In this document: positions 34,862 through 44,372 of the stretch, one piece after another
How the letters are laid out: every line of letters starts with the position of its first letter
Numbering within the stretch: position 1 is the stretch's first letter
Assembly (NCBI RefSeq): GCF_900102965.1
Contig: NZ_FNGM01000008.1
Coordinates: forward strand, 209,362-273,361
Length of the DNA stretch: 64,000 bases
Reading direction: 5' to 3'
From: Paenibacillus jilunlii
Lineage (GTDB): Bacteria; Bacillota; Bacilli; Paenibacillales; Paenibacillaceae
Position numbers and translations under genes: made by a program
Notes under the pieces: generated by a model
What the model was told of the DNA's origin: nothing
Seen by the model: only the letters and a program-made list of their open reading frames with translations
The model's database searches: none

Positions 34862-34952
34862 TTGGCAGCCTGGCAGCCATGGATGCGGATGTTCACATCG
34901 TTAGGCCCATTGCTTTGCGTCCTATCTTTTCAGATAGTTTGCCGTTATGAAA
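34862..34952 (-). ncRNA. Cyclic-di-GMP-I (GEMM) riboswitch aptamer
   Basis: Read on the minus strand: ACGGCAAACTATC, the GAAAA loop and GATA arm, GGACGCAAAGC, AATGGGCCTAA, a CGATG-GTGAA-CATC arm, then TCCATGG and CTGCCAGGCTGCC. These are, in order, the GCAAAC-P1b-GNRA loop, the universal GGGACGCAAAGC-like core, the GGCCTAA tetraloop receptor and the closing ATGG/GCxGCC segment of GEMM-I. It is about 105 nt upstream of the DUF342 gene on the same strand. Confidence 0.9.
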
Positions 34953-35204
34953 TGGATCAATGATTAGCCGATTTCAGGTACATAACCCGACGGAAATCGA
35001 CAAAGGAATCATAATTAAAAATTCAAATATATAAACTTTTGCAACCTTTATTTTAGTACTAAAGTCACTAATTTACAATATTTAATTATATATTTATATG
35101 GAATAAATGGATACGGTCAACGGATTGTGTTCAGTCTGTACCAGAAAAACATAATGGATGGTTAGCCGGCTGGTTTGACAAATGCGGGAGTGCATGTGAT
35201 AATT

Positions 35205-35226
35205 CTCCCTGACGATCGTCAGGGAG
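35205..35226. promoter_or_regulatory. Perfect 22-bp palindrome, probable TetR operator
   Basis: The half-site CTCCCTGACGA is repeated exactly in reverse complement with no spacer. It ends 11 bp before the tetR start and contains the AGGGAGG ribosome binding site. Bound repressor would block both transcription and ribosome access, so autoregulation is likely. Confidence 0.8.
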
Positions 35227-35237
35227 GCGGTATAAAA

Positions 35238-35819
35238 ATGACAGCAGTCGCTATTTTGCAAGCCGCATTGTCGCAATTTGCCGAAAAAGGCTTTGAGGGG
35301 GCTTCATTGGCGGGGATTGCCCAGTCGGTAGGGATTAAAAAACAGTCTATCGCGACTTATTTTCCCAAAAAAGAGGATCTGTTTATAGCAGCATTTCAGG
35401 AAATGGCCCGGCATTACATTGAATTTCTGGACCGGTTGTACAAGGAGATCCTTGGCACACCTGTAGAGGTTAGACTGCGTGAAATTGTATACCGGACCTA
35501 TTTTTATAGAGTGGAGTACCCGGTGCTGACCGCCTTTTATAAAAGGAGTGTTCAATTCCCGGCGCCTTTTTTTCAGGAGATGCTGGAGCAGCAGATTTCA
35601 ATGATGGAGCAGCGTTCAGCGGCATTTTACCGGGCTATTTTTGAGGAAGGCATGGACTCCGGGGAAATTCGGCGGCAGCACACGGAAAGCCTTCTCTCGG
35701 CTTATTATTGTTTACAGGATGGAATTGCCATGCAGATGTTTTTTTATAGTCAGGAAGAATTCGGGCGGCGCCTGAAGGATATCTGGGAGATATTCTGGGC
35801 AGGCATTAAGCAGACATAA
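35238..35819 (+). CDS. TetR/AcrR-family transcriptional regulator
   Basis: 193 residues from ATG 35238 (MTAVAILQAALSQFAEKGF). DNA-binding helices: GFEGASLAGIAQSVGIKKQSIATYFPKKEDLF, the classic TetR_N signature. The ligand-binding C-terminal half is less conserved. It overlaps in regulation with its own palindrome at 35205-35226. It may also control the downstream GNAT gene, which follows after 19 bp. Confidence 0.9.
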   Translation: MTAVAILQAALSQFAEKGFEGASLAGIAQSVGIKKQSIATYFPKKEDLFIAAFQEMARHYIEFLDRLYKEILGTPVEVRLREIVYRTYFYRVEYPVLTAFYKRSVQFPAPFFQEMLEQQISMMEQRSAAFYRAIFEEGMDSGEIRRQHTESLLSAYYCLQDGIAMQMFFYSQEEFGRRLKDIWEIFWAGIKQT

Positions 35820-35838
35820 TGAAGGAGAGGGATCGTAC

Positions 35839-36261
35839 ATGCGGGTAGAGCGGGTTACCACTCAAGAACAACTGCAGGAGGCTTTCAGAATCAGGCGGGA
35901 AGTGTTTGTGGAGGAGCAGGGCGTGGCGCTGGCAGATGAATTTGATGATTATGAAAAGGACGCAGAGCATATATTGCTCTATCAGGAAGAGCTTCCAGTG
36001 GGAACAGCCAGACTACGGAGTGTGGACGGGTGGGCTAAGCTTGAACGGATTTGCCTGAGCGCTCCTTACCGCAAAAGCGGATTGGGGTCCGTTCTGATTG
36101 ATACCCTGGAAAAAATGGCGGTTGAACGGGGACACCGGCAAGCCAAGCTGCATGGCCAGAAGCAGGCCGAGGGCTTTTATCAGCGGCTGGGGTATGTAAC
36201 GAGCTCACCGGTCTTCATGGAGGATGGCATTCCGCACGTGCTTATGGTTAAACAGCTGTAG
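35839..36261 (+). CDS. GNAT family N-acetyltransferase
   Basis: 140 residues. The acyl-CoA loop is RKSGLGSVLIDTLEKMA (about 75-92), and the C-terminal motif GFYQRLGYVTSSPVFMEDGIPHVLMVK fits ElaA/YitI-like small acetyltransferases. Substrate unknown. Ribosome binding site AAGGAGAGG, 19 bp after tetR, likely co-transcribed. Confidence 0.88.
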   Translation: MRVERVTTQEQLQEAFRIRREVFVEEQGVALADEFDDYEKDAEHILLYQEELPVGTARLRSVDGWAKLERICLSAPYRKSGLGSVLIDTLEKMAVERGHRQAKLHGQKQAEGFYQRLGYVTSSPVFMEDGIPHVLMVKQL

Positions 36262-36346
36262 ATGATCACGGTGTAAGGTTTGGCATGAAACAGCGATTCC
36301 TGAATATACTCTCACTACCGAATTTCCTCTAAAAGGAGTCCTGGAC

Positions 36347-37006
36347 ATGCCAACACATCCGTATGTTTCCCGTTTTTTTGTGAATACCGATGCCCGCCGC
36401 GACAAGCTGATTTATGATTTGCCGGAATCCTGGTGGAGCCGGCCTTATGAATACGAATGGTGCACAAATTTTGTTTCACCCCATGATGTGGTGCTGGATG
36501 CCGCCTGCGGGATTTCCCATCCGCTCAAGTTCTACCTTGCCGGCTATAGCGCGGAGGTTCATGCCTGCGATATCGATGCGCGGATTCTATCCCGGGATGC
36601 CATTATTCAGAATATTGCCAGCGACATCAGTGAGGAAGCAGCACGGCTGGTGGAAGCCAGACGGACGACCCGCCTGCATCTGGCGCAGGCCAATCTGACC
36701 GCATTGCCTTATGAGGATGAAAGCTTTGATAGTATATTCTGTATCTCGGTCCTGGAGCATTTGTCCCTGGAGGATTCAGTGCGGGCCGTAAGGGAATTTC
36801 ACCGCACACTGAATGGGGAGGGACTGCTTGTCCTGACTTTTGATTACCCCACGGTTAATCTGCTGCGGATGAATGAAGTGCTGCTGCAGGCCGGGTTTGA
36901 GTATTGGGGCGAGACGGATTTTAAGCTTCCCGCGGATGCTGTACGGACGGAGCAGTGGGGTGGACTGAGCTGTTTCCGGGCCGTACTTAAAAAGGCGAGA
37001 ATCTAG
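36347..37006 (+). CDS. Class I SAM-dependent methyltransferase
   Basis: 219 residues. Motif I is VVLDAACGISHPLKFYLA (about 45), with D in CDIDARIL (about 71). Motif post-II is LPYEDESFDSIFCISVLEHLS. The Asp-Ala-Ala-Cys-Gly variant of the usual GxGxG loop is slightly unusual. Substrate not deducible. Upstream AAAAGGAG. Confidence 0.85.
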   Translation: MPTHPYVSRFFVNTDARRDKLIYDLPESWWSRPYEYEWCTNFVSPHDVVLDAACGISHPLKFYLAGYSAEVHACDIDARILSRDAIIQNIASDISEEAARLVEARRTTRLHLAQANLTALPYEDESFDSIFCISVLEHLSLEDSVRAVREFHRTLNGEGLLVLTFDYPTVNLLRMNEVLLQAGFEYWGETDFKLPADAVRTEQWGGLSCFRAVLKKARI

Positions 37007-37105
37007 CAGAAATCAGAACCCTGGCAGAATACCAACCCTTAATTTGGATTTTTCCCTCTATTATAGTAGAATAATTGGCAGATTAAGAGAGAGGGGTCCA
37101 AGATT

Positions 37106-38134
37106 TTGCGCAGATTTGCAGTCATAACTTTAGTATTGTTTTTGCTGATTCCCGGTCAGGCAGCTTTCAGTCAAGGGGCTTCTAAGCCCGAGAAGATTAA
37201 TCTTGCTTTTGCCGGAGATATTTTGCTGGACGGATTTGTTGGTGATCAGATCGCCAACTATGGGGTCAATTTTCCTTTTGCCAGGGTAGGACCTGTCCTG
37301 AAGAAAGCAGATATAGCTTTTGCCAACCTGGAGACACCCGTATCGGTTAGAGGGAAGGCGGCAGAGAAGAGCTTTGCTTTCCGTTCCAAACCGGCGGCAC
37401 TGGCGGGGCTGAGTGATGCCGGGATCGATGGAGTGACCTTAGCCAATAATCATATTCTTGATTTTGGACAGGATGCCATGCTGGATACGCTGGTTCATCT
37501 GGATAAATACAAGATCGGCCATACCGGAGCGGGGAAGAACAGCAATGAAGCCTTCAAACCCTACATTCAGACGGTAAAAGGCAAAAAAATCGCCATACTT
37601 GGGGTAAGCCGGGTGCTCTCCAGCCCGTCCTGGTATGCAGGAAAAAACAGTCCGGGTGCAGCTTCGGCCTATACGCCTGAGCCTATGCTGGGGGCCATCA
37701 AGAAATCGGCCAAAGAAAATGATTTTACCATCGTGTACATCCACTGGAACAATGAGTTTAAGGATTACCCTGAGCCATACGCCCGCAGTCTGGCGAAGCA
37801 GATGATCGACAGCGGTGCGGATATCATTATCGGTGCCCACAGCCACTGTCTGATGGGGATAGAATATTACAAGCATAAGCCGATCTATTATTCACTGGGC
37901 AATTTTGTGTTCAACCGGTCCACACGCGGCGGCGACAAGACCATTCATTCTATGCTGGTGAACTTTGAGATCAGCAATACTAGTGTAAAGAGCCGGATTA
38001 CGCCGGTCAAAATTATCGGCGGTCAGCCGAATTTTATGGGCGGGGCCTACAATAAAGATACCATTAAGCGGATGAACCAGCTCTCGTTCAATGCCGTGAT
38101 CGCAGCGGACGGAGCCGTTAGCGAGAAGCTGTGA
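37106..38134 (+). CDS. CapA family metallophosphoesterase-fold protein (capsule/PGA type), secreted
   Basis: 342 residues from TTG with GAGAGGGG upstream. Signal peptide MRRFAVITLVLFLLIPGQAAFS. PGA_cap domain signatures: LAFAGDILLDG, AFANLETPVS, LANNHILDFG, YIHWNNEF and IIGAHSHCLMG. Relatives (CapA/PgsA) take part in poly-gamma-glutamate assembly or anchoring. No capB/capC genes are in the window, so a stand-alone role, as for YwtB-like proteins, is more likely. Confidence 0.9.
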   Translation: MRRFAVITLVLFLLIPGQAAFSQGASKPEKINLAFAGDILLDGFVGDQIANYGVNFPFARVGPVLKKADIAFANLETPVSVRGKAAEKSFAFRSKPAALAGLSDAGIDGVTLANNHILDFGQDAMLDTLVHLDKYKIGHTGAGKNSNEAFKPYIQTVKGKKIAILGVSRVLSSPSWYAGKNSPGAASAYTPEPMLGAIKKSAKENDFTIVYIHWNNEFKDYPEPYARSLAKQMIDSGADIIIGAHSHCLMGIEYYKHKPIYYSLGNFVFNRSTRGGDKTIHSMLVNFEISNTSVKSRITPVKIIGGQPNFMGGAYNKDTIKRMNQLSFNAVIAADGAVSEKL

Positions 38135-38206
38135 GCTGCCCCTTTTGAACTGAAGCCCTTAACGGATCACTGTCGGAACACCATTGAACTGAATAGAACG
38201 TCCAAA

Positions 38207-38249
38207 GCCTGAGCGGTTAGCTGACTATCGCTTGGGCTTTTTTTTGCTG
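38207..38249 (+). terminator. Terminator after the CapA gene
   Basis: AAAGCCTGAGCG pairs with CGCTTGGGCTTT across a ~14 nt loop, followed by T8. Confidence 0.85.
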
Positions 38250-38361
38250 TAGCGGATCTCTCATATTCAGATTGTGCTATTCCATATTAGCATTGTGCTA
38301 ACTACACTCTAATAATCTCATCTACAATGTGAATATAGTCTGGTAAGGAGGCGGTTGCAGG

Positions 38362-40737
38362 ATGAGCACGGCAGCAGGAAGAAGCAGAAGCAGGTTCGAT
38401 GAGAATTGGAGTTTTTATAAAGGCGATATCCGTATTCCTCACGCCGTTAAGGCCGGAATGACAGGCGGGATTACCGACTGCGGTTCCCTGCAGGAGGGGG
38501 AATGGCTGGATATCGCGTTTAACGATAAAGGCATGGGCCATCAGCAGCTGGAATGGAAGCCTGTAAGCCTGCCGCATGACTGGTGTGTGGAGCAGCAGTA
38601 TGTGCAGGATGCCTCACTCGGTTCAAGAGATGGCAGCCACGGCTATTTGCCGGGCGGAACCGGGTTTTACCGTAAAACCTTTGAGCTGCCCCCGGATGCG
38701 GCAGACCGTAAGTGGACGGTCACCTTCGATGGGGCTTCGGGCCTGAGCACGGTTTGGGTCAACGGGCATCTTATCGGAGAACACCGGGGAGGGTACATCG
38801 GCTTCTCCTATGACCTGACCGATGTGCTCCGGTATGGCGGAGAGGGCCGGAATGTCATTCTGGTTAAGGTAGAGGCTGTGGAGAACGAAGGCTGGTGGTA
38901 TGAAGGCTGCGGCATCTACCGCCATGTCTGGCTGGAGCAGACGGACCGTCTGCATGTGGCTGAATATGGAACGTATATCACCACACCCGAAGCAGGGAAG
39001 GAGCAGGCTCTGGTGCATATCAGCACCCGTATTTGCAATGAATACACTGAGAGCCGGGCGGTCTCGCTGCACACGGAAGTATACAACGCTTCCGGGGAGC
39101 AGGTCTGCGCTGAGGCGGTACAGGCCTTTGCGGACTGGTACGGAGAGACGGAGCTGGAGCAGAGGTTCAGGCTGGAGCACCCGGCCTTATGGTCCCCGGA
39201 GACTCCCCATCTCTATAGAGCCGTATCCATCCTGAAGGTGGATGGTATAGAGGTGGACCGGTATGAGACTCCTTTTGGCATCCGCAGCATCCGCTTTGAC
39301 CCGGAGGAGGGGTTTTTCCTGAACGGAGAACCGCTGCTGATCAAAGGCACCTGCAACCATCAGGATTTTGCGGGAGTGGGAGTGGCGCTTCCTGACAGTC
39401 TGATTGCATATAAGCTGAAGCTGCTGAAGGAGATGGGCTCCAATGCCTACCGCAGTGCGCATCATCCACCCACCCCGGAACTGCTGGATCTTTGCGACCG
39501 GATCGGACTGCTCGTAATGGATGAGAACCGCAAGCTGGACAGCAGCCGCAGCGGATTGTCCCGGCTGAAACGGATGCTCCTCCGGGATAGAAACCATCCC
39601 AGCGTCATCATCTGGAATCTGGAAAATGAGGAGGTGCTGGAAGGAACCGTGACCGGCAGACGTCTGCTGAAGACGCTGGCGGATACCGTGAAAAGGATGG
39701 ATCCAACGCGTCCGACCTCAGCGGCCATGAACCACGGCTGGTATGAGAATGGATATAATGAAGTTGTGGATATTACCGGGTACAATTACGGACACCGGGA
39801 CCATCTGGATATCCGGGACCATGAACAGCATCCCGGACGCCTGATGATTGGAAGTGAATGCGCGAGCTACACAGCGACCCGGGGCATCTACGAGAACGAC
39901 ACGGTTCGCGGCTACTGCTCGGAATACGGCACGAATATTCCTTCATGGGGCTGCACCCCGCAGCAGGCGTGGAGTGATGTTGTGAACAACCGGTTTCTTA
40001 CAGGCGTATTTATGTGGACCGGGTTCGATTACCAGGGCGAGCCGACCCCCTATCTGTGGCCCTGTGTGAATTCGCATTTCGGGCTGATGGACACTTGCGG
40101 CTTTCCTAAGGACAGCTATTACTATATGCAGGCTGTTTGGAAGGATGAGCCGATAGTGCATCTATTGCCCCACTGGAATTGGCCAGGCTCGGAAGGCAAA
40201 CCGGTTGAAGTACGTGTGTTCGCCAATACCGAGACAGCGGAGCTGATGCTGAACGGCAGCAGTCTGGGTGAGCAGCAGGTGGACCGGACCGGATATTTGT
40301 CATGGGTGGTTCATTATGAGCCGGGAGAATTGAAGGTCACCGGCCGGAACGGCGGTAAGGAGGCAGCTGTCAAAAAAGCGGTTACCGCAGGTCAGCCGTA
40401 TCAGATCCGCCTGTACCCGGACCGGCTGGCCGGTCAAGCGGACGGTATGGATACTATCCCGGTCCGTGTGGCTGTTCTGGACGAGCTGGGGCATGTGGTT
40501 CCAACAGCAGATCATGAAATCCGGTTCGAAGTGGAAGGTGCCGGTATTCTTCTCGGTGTAGGCAACGGGAATCCCAGCAGCCATGAGCCGGACAAATCGC
40601 CGGTGCGCCGGGCATTCAATGGCTGGTGCCTGGCCTTGATCCAGGCTGCTCCCGAAGCGGGAACGGCCACACTAAGGGCAGTGTGCACGGGACTCGCACC
40701 GGCAGAGGTGCTGCTGGATTTCTCCGCAGCTACTTGA
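38362..40737 (+). CDS. Glycoside hydrolase family 2 (beta-galactosidase/beta-glucuronidase type)
   Basis: 791 residues. N-terminal jelly roll (GTGFYRKTFELP, VWVNGHLIGEHRGGY), Ig-like domain (~200-315), TIM barrel with the acid/base Glu423 in WNLENEE and nucleophile Glu499 in IGSEC, then a C-terminal domain. Length and motifs fit GH2. Specificity (beta-galactoside, glucuronide or other) cannot be read from the motifs. No signal peptide, so it acts on imported oligosaccharides. The neighbouring YesM/YesN and ABC genes support this. Confidence 0.9.
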   Translation: MSTAAGRSRSRFDENWSFYKGDIRIPHAVKAGMTGGITDCGSLQEGEWLDIAFNDKGMGHQQLEWKPVSLPHDWCVEQQYVQDASLGSRDGSHGYLPGGTGFYRKTFELPPDAADRKWTVTFDGASGLSTVWVNGHLIGEHRGGYIGFSYDLTDVLRYGGEGRNVILVKVEAVENEGWWYEGCGIYRHVWLEQTDRLHVAEYGTYITTPEAGKEQALVHISTRICNEYTESRAVSLHTEVYNASGEQVCAEAVQAFADWYGETELEQRFRLEHPALWSPETPHLYRAVSILKVDGIEVDRYETPFGIRSIRFDPEEGFFLNGEPLLIKGTCNHQDFAGVGVALPDSLIAYKLKLLKEMGSNAYRSAHHPPTPELLDLCDRIGLLVMDENRKLDSSRSGLSRLKRMLLRDRNHPSVIIWNLENEEVLEGTVTGRRLLKTLADTVKRMDPTRPTSAAMNHGWYENGYNEVVDITGYNYGHRDHLDIRDHEQHPGRLMIGSECASYTATRGIYENDTVRGYCSEYGTNIPSWGCTPQQAWSDVVNNRFLTGVFMWTGFDYQGEPTPYLWPCVNSHFGLMDTCGFPKDSYYYMQAVWKDEPIVHLLPHWNWPGSEGKPVEVRVFANTETAELMLNGSSLGEQQVDRTGYLSWVVHYEPGELKVTGRNGGKEAAVKKAVTAGQPYQIRLYPDRLAGQADGMDTIPVRVAVLDELGHVVPTADHEIRFEVEGAGILLGVGNGNPSSHEPDKSPVRRAFNGWCLALIQAAPEAGTATLRAVCTGLAPAEVLLDFSAAT

Positions 40738-40855
40738 ATAGCGCGGTAGCCGGCGCAAGAAGGCATCCCGGAACTTTTGCCGCCGCCTATTTATTTCTTC
40801 ACAGGGGAACGTTATTATAGACATACCTAAAACCATTCAGAAGGATGTTCAACAA

Positions 40856-42595
40856 GTGATGCCCAAGCTGAAGAAATATATGCCTTTCACCTACAAGATG
40901 ATGATTCCCTATCTGCTGCTTGTGCTCCTGACCGATGTGACCATCGGCTATATCTCCTATTCCATGCTGACTGATTCCCGGACGGAGATGGCCGAGTCGA
41001 ACATCCGGACGGGGATGGAACAGGCCAGGAATAATATACGCTATCAGATGGATGAGATTCAGCGGATGTCGGATAATCTGTTCGGGAGCCAGCCCTTTCA
41101 GCGCGCGCTTGAGCTGAAGGGGACACCGTTTGAAATTTATCTGGCCATGCTGGATGAGATCGTACCCCAGATTACCGCTCCGCTTCAGTTGTTCGGGAAC
41201 AAGATCCGTTTCATGCTGTATACGCCTAACAGTGACCTTAACATTGTATCCGGTGATAATCTGGACGAGCCGATCTACGACAGCGATTATTACATTCTGC
41301 CGCTTAAGGATATCGCTGGCAGCGGGTGGTATCAGTCCCTTAAGGATTCGAAACGGGACAACCTCTGGCTGCAGATTGATACAGACCAGAAGCTGGATAA
41401 CCTTTCGCATATCCGCAGGCTGGTCAACTTCAGCGATTACAAAACGGTGATCGGCTACGTGCGTATTACCGTATCCCTTGAGGACCTGTTCGGGGGCTTT
41501 GACACCTTCCCTCTCGAAGAGGGAATTACGCTCCGGCTTGCCGAAGAGACTACCGGCGATATTCTGTTCCAGCGCGGGACAGCGAACTATGACGATGCAG
41601 GCGGGGATTATCTCAGTCTGCATGAGAAGATTCCCGGCAGCAGCTTTGTCATTGAATCGCTGGTACCCGATACCTATCTGACCAAGGATGCGGGCAGGCT
41701 GGGCCGTGTGATTTTTGCGTTATGCGCATTGAGCTTTCTGGTGATGACGGTGATCGGATATGTGGTGGCACGGTTGTCGGGACGCAAGATGAGCCGGATC
41801 GTGGGGCTGGTGCGTGCCTTCCAGGAAGGGAACTTCCAGAAGCGCATCCGGTTCTCCGGCAATGATGAGTTCGTGCAGATAGCGGATTCGTTCAATGTGA
41901 TGGCAACCAATATCCAGGAGCTGATCAACAGCGTGTATGTGCAGGGAATCCAGAAAAAACAGGCGGAGCTGGAGGCGCTGCAGGCACAGATTAATCCGCA
42001 TTTCCTCTATAATACACTATCAACGATAAGCAGCCTGGCCAATCTCGGGGAGATTGAGAAGGTTACCGGCATGGTGCAGGGACTCTCGCGTTTCTACCGG
42101 CTGACTCTGAATCAGGGCAATGTCTACATTGAACTGGAGAAGGAGCTGGAGCAGGTCGCAACGTATCTTGAAATCCAGCGGGTGAAATATGCCGATGCGT
42201 TCACGGTATATGTGGATGTGGAAGAGGAAGTTCTACACTTGCAGGTCATCAAGCTGGTGCTTCAGCCTTTTGTGGAAAATGTGTTCAAGCATGCCTGGTT
42301 TGGCGAGACGATTGCCATCCGTCTGACCGGCAGGCGGGTTGGCAACAATATTGAGCTGAAGGTCATCGACAACGGAATCGGCATGCGGGCTGAGGACATT
42401 AAGCGAATGATGCAAGGACCGAGCCAGGCCGGCGGCTATGGAGTGAAGAACGTGAACGAGCGGATCAAGCTCAGATACGGGGATGACTACGGGGTGACCA
42501 TTGCGAGCTTTTTTGGGGCAGGCACAACCGTTAAGCTCCTGCTCCCCGCCGGGATTAAAGTCAACGAAGACATGGATGAAGGGTTTGCCCCGTAA
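40856..42595 (+). CDS. YesM-type sensor histidine kinase
   Basis: 579 residues. Two membrane helices (residues ~20-42 and ~283-305) enclose a large extracellular dCache-like sensor. HAMP linker follows, then the His_kinase domain with phospho-acceptor His in INPHFLYNTLSTISSL and an HATPase domain (NVFKHAW, DNGIGM). Start GTG 40856 or the adjacent ATG 40859; the site AAGGA is 10 or 13 bp away. Paired with the regulator 38 bp downstream; likely senses an extracellular sugar or binding-protein state. Confidence 0.92.
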   Translation: MMPKLKKYMPFTYKMMIPYLLLVLLTDVTIGYISYSMLTDSRTEMAESNIRTGMEQARNNIRYQMDEIQRMSDNLFGSQPFQRALELKGTPFEIYLAMLDEIVPQITAPLQLFGNKIRFMLYTPNSDLNIVSGDNLDEPIYDSDYYILPLKDIAGSGWYQSLKDSKRDNLWLQIDTDQKLDNLSHIRRLVNFSDYKTVIGYVRITVSLEDLFGGFDTFPLEEGITLRLAEETTGDILFQRGTANYDDAGGDYLSLHEKIPGSSFVIESLVPDTYLTKDAGRLGRVIFALCALSFLVMTVIGYVVARLSGRKMSRIVGLVRAFQEGNFQKRIRFSGNDEFVQIADSFNVMATNIQELINSVYVQGIQKKQAELEALQAQINPHFLYNTLSTISSLANLGEIEKVTGMVQGLSRFYRLTLNQGNVYIELEKELEQVATYLEIQRVKYADAFTVYVDVEEEVLHLQVIKLVLQPFVENVFKHAWFGETIAIRLTGRRVGNNIELKVIDNGIGMRAEDIKRMMQGPSQAGGYGVKNVNERIKLRYGDDYGVTIASFFGAGTTVKLLLPAGIKVNEDMDEGFAP

Positions 42596-42633
42596 TCCGC
42601 AGCCCGCACGGACACAGGAGGAACATTACGATT

Positions 42634-44205
42634 ATGAGCATCAATGTATTGCTGGTAGACGATGAAGCGGTGGATCTGGAGTGGCTGCGCCGGAGAGTGC
42701 TGTCCAGCGGACTTAATATTACTGTAGTAGGCACGGCGGGCAGCGGCTTTGGTGCGTTGAAAATTATGGAGGAAGCACAGGTTGATATTATATTGTCCGA
42801 CATCCGGATGCCGATCATGACCGGAACCGAATTTGCCCGCAGAGCGAAGGCCTTAAGCCCGAAGACCAAAATTGTGTTCATCAGCGGCCATGAAGACTTC
42901 AGTTACGCCAAGGAAGCCATCGAGATCAATGCCTCCGGCTATTTACTGAAGCCCGTTCAGGATAAGGATTTATACGAAATGCTGGGCACACTTTGCGCCA
43001 CAATGGAACAGGAAAGAGAACAGGACCGCTCCTTCAGCGAAGCCCTGTCCCTGGTGAACAAAGAGCTGCTGCTGCGCTGGTTCGATGAGGCCTCGCCGGA
43101 TTCAGCGGAGCCGCATCTGAAAAGCATTCTGACTCCCTTGCTGCAAAAAGGCGCAGCGGCGGCAATCGTGGAGATCGATGATCTGGAGTGGAAAATGCGC
43201 GATTTCTCTGAGGAGGACGCCCGCAATATCACCCGGCGGATTGCCGGTGTGATTAAAGCCTTTGTCGAGGAGGGCAAGCTGGGTACCTGGATTGCAGTCC
43301 ATCATACCCGGTTTGTGATCCTGTCATCCTTCCCGCAGGACAGCTTTCTGAGTCTGCTGGAGGAGCTGATCCGCAAGGTGGCTGAATCTTCACCCTGTAC
43401 CGTAACTGTAGGCGTCGGACGGTGTGCAGCGGACGAGGCCGGACTGCACGAGTCCTACCGGCAGGCACAGGCTGCGCTAAGTGCCAAGTGGCTGCTCGGC
43501 AAGAACCGCCTGATCCGGGATACTACACAGCCGTCAACACGGGGAACACCCGGGACGCAGATTGAATTAACGGTGGAGCGGCTGCTTGAGGCTATCATCC
43601 AGTATGATCTTGTATCGATCGATGACCATCTGCTGGAGCTGTTCACGAAGGTTCTCCCGTCCGCCGGAAGAAAAGAGGTCTATGAGCTGATCATCCGCAT
43701 TACCTCGAAGCTTCATGCGGATCTTCAGCAGCAGAACGAGAATCTGTATGAGCTGCTCCAATGGGAATCCCATCAGCCGGATATCCTGTTCCAGTTCGAG
43801 ACGATCCATGACATCCTCTCCTGGCTGCGGCGCAGATTCTTTGAGCTTTCGGAGCTGCTGTATGTGAAGCGGCAGCGGCAGAAGCGCAAGCTGATCGATG
43901 AGATCATGCGTTATGTGGAGGAGCATCTGGAGCAGAAGATTACGTTAAAAGAGGTGGCCGCCCACTTCGACTTCACACCGAACTATCTGGGTTATCTGTT
44001 CAAGGAAGAATCCGGGCTGCCTTTCAGTGAATACGTGAATGAGCGCAAGACCTGCCGGGTATCCGAGCTGCTGAGGGACCCGACCCTCAAAATCTATGAG
44101 ATTGCCGAGCGCATGGGCTACAAGAACATTATCTATTTCAACCGGCAGTTCAAGCAGACTACAGGCATGACCCCGGGGGAATACCGTAAAAAACACAAAA
44201 TCTAG
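42634..44205 (+). CDS. YesN-type response regulator with AraC-family DNA-binding domain
   Basis: 523 residues. Receiver domain 1-120 (VDDEAVDLEW, phospho-Asp in IILSDIRMPIM, KPVQ), a ~250-residue middle region, and a C-terminal AraC HTH pair (ITLKEVAAHFDFTPNYLGYLFKEESGLPF, IYEIAERMGYKNIIYFNRQFKQTTG). Expected to activate the adjacent sugar transporter genes. Ribosome binding site AGGAGGAA. Confidence 0.92.
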   Translation: MSINVLLVDDEAVDLEWLRRRVLSSGLNITVVGTAGSGFGALKIMEEAQVDIILSDIRMPIMTGTEFARRAKALSPKTKIVFISGHEDFSYAKEAIEINASGYLLKPVQDKDLYEMLGTLCATMEQEREQDRSFSEALSLVNKELLLRWFDEASPDSAEPHLKSILTPLLQKGAAAAIVEIDDLEWKMRDFSEEDARNITRRIAGVIKAFVEEGKLGTWIAVHHTRFVILSSFPQDSFLSLLEELIRKVAESSPCTVTVGVGRCAADEAGLHESYRQAQAALSAKWLLGKNRLIRDTTQPSTRGTPGTQIELTVERLLEAIIQYDLVSIDDHLLELFTKVLPSAGRKEVYELIIRITSKLHADLQQQNENLYELLQWESHQPDILFQFETIHDILSWLRRRFFELSELLYVKRQRQKRKLIDEIMRYVEEHLEQKITLKEVAAHFDFTPNYLGYLFKEESGLPFSEYVNERKTCRVSELLRDPTLKIYEIAERMGYKNIIYFNRQFKQTTGMTPGEYRKKHKI

Positions 44206-44213
44206 CCACGCCA

Positions 44214-44257
44214 AACGTTGTCCAGCCGGGGTTACAGGCTGCTGGCAACGTTTTTTA
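44214..44257 (+). terminator. Terminator after the response regulator
   Basis: AACGTTGTCCAGCC pairs with GGCTGCTGGCAACGTT around a short loop, then TTTTTT. Confidence 0.9.
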
Positions 44258-44330
44258 CATTTGGGGAAGCATATGTTTTAACCGATCGTTGAAAAAGTAT
44301 TACTTTTAGTTGATGGGCTGAATCCTCACC

Positions 44331-44351
44331 AAGTAAGCGCTTCTCTATAAT
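44331..44351 (+). promoter_or_regulatory. Candidate cre site and -10 before the first CUT1 transporter
   Basis: AAGTAAGCGCTTCTC contains the cre core AAGCGCTT directly upstream of TATAAT (44346-44351). CcpA binding here would give catabolite repression of the transporter operon; a good -35 was not found. Confidence 0.5.
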
Positions 44352-44372
44352 AAAGATATAGAGAAAGGTGAT

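Noticed and set aside
44256..44372. Small RNA or extra gene between the YesN terminator and the permease
   Set aside because: Only promoter-like sequence with a cre-like site; no separate transcript signal.
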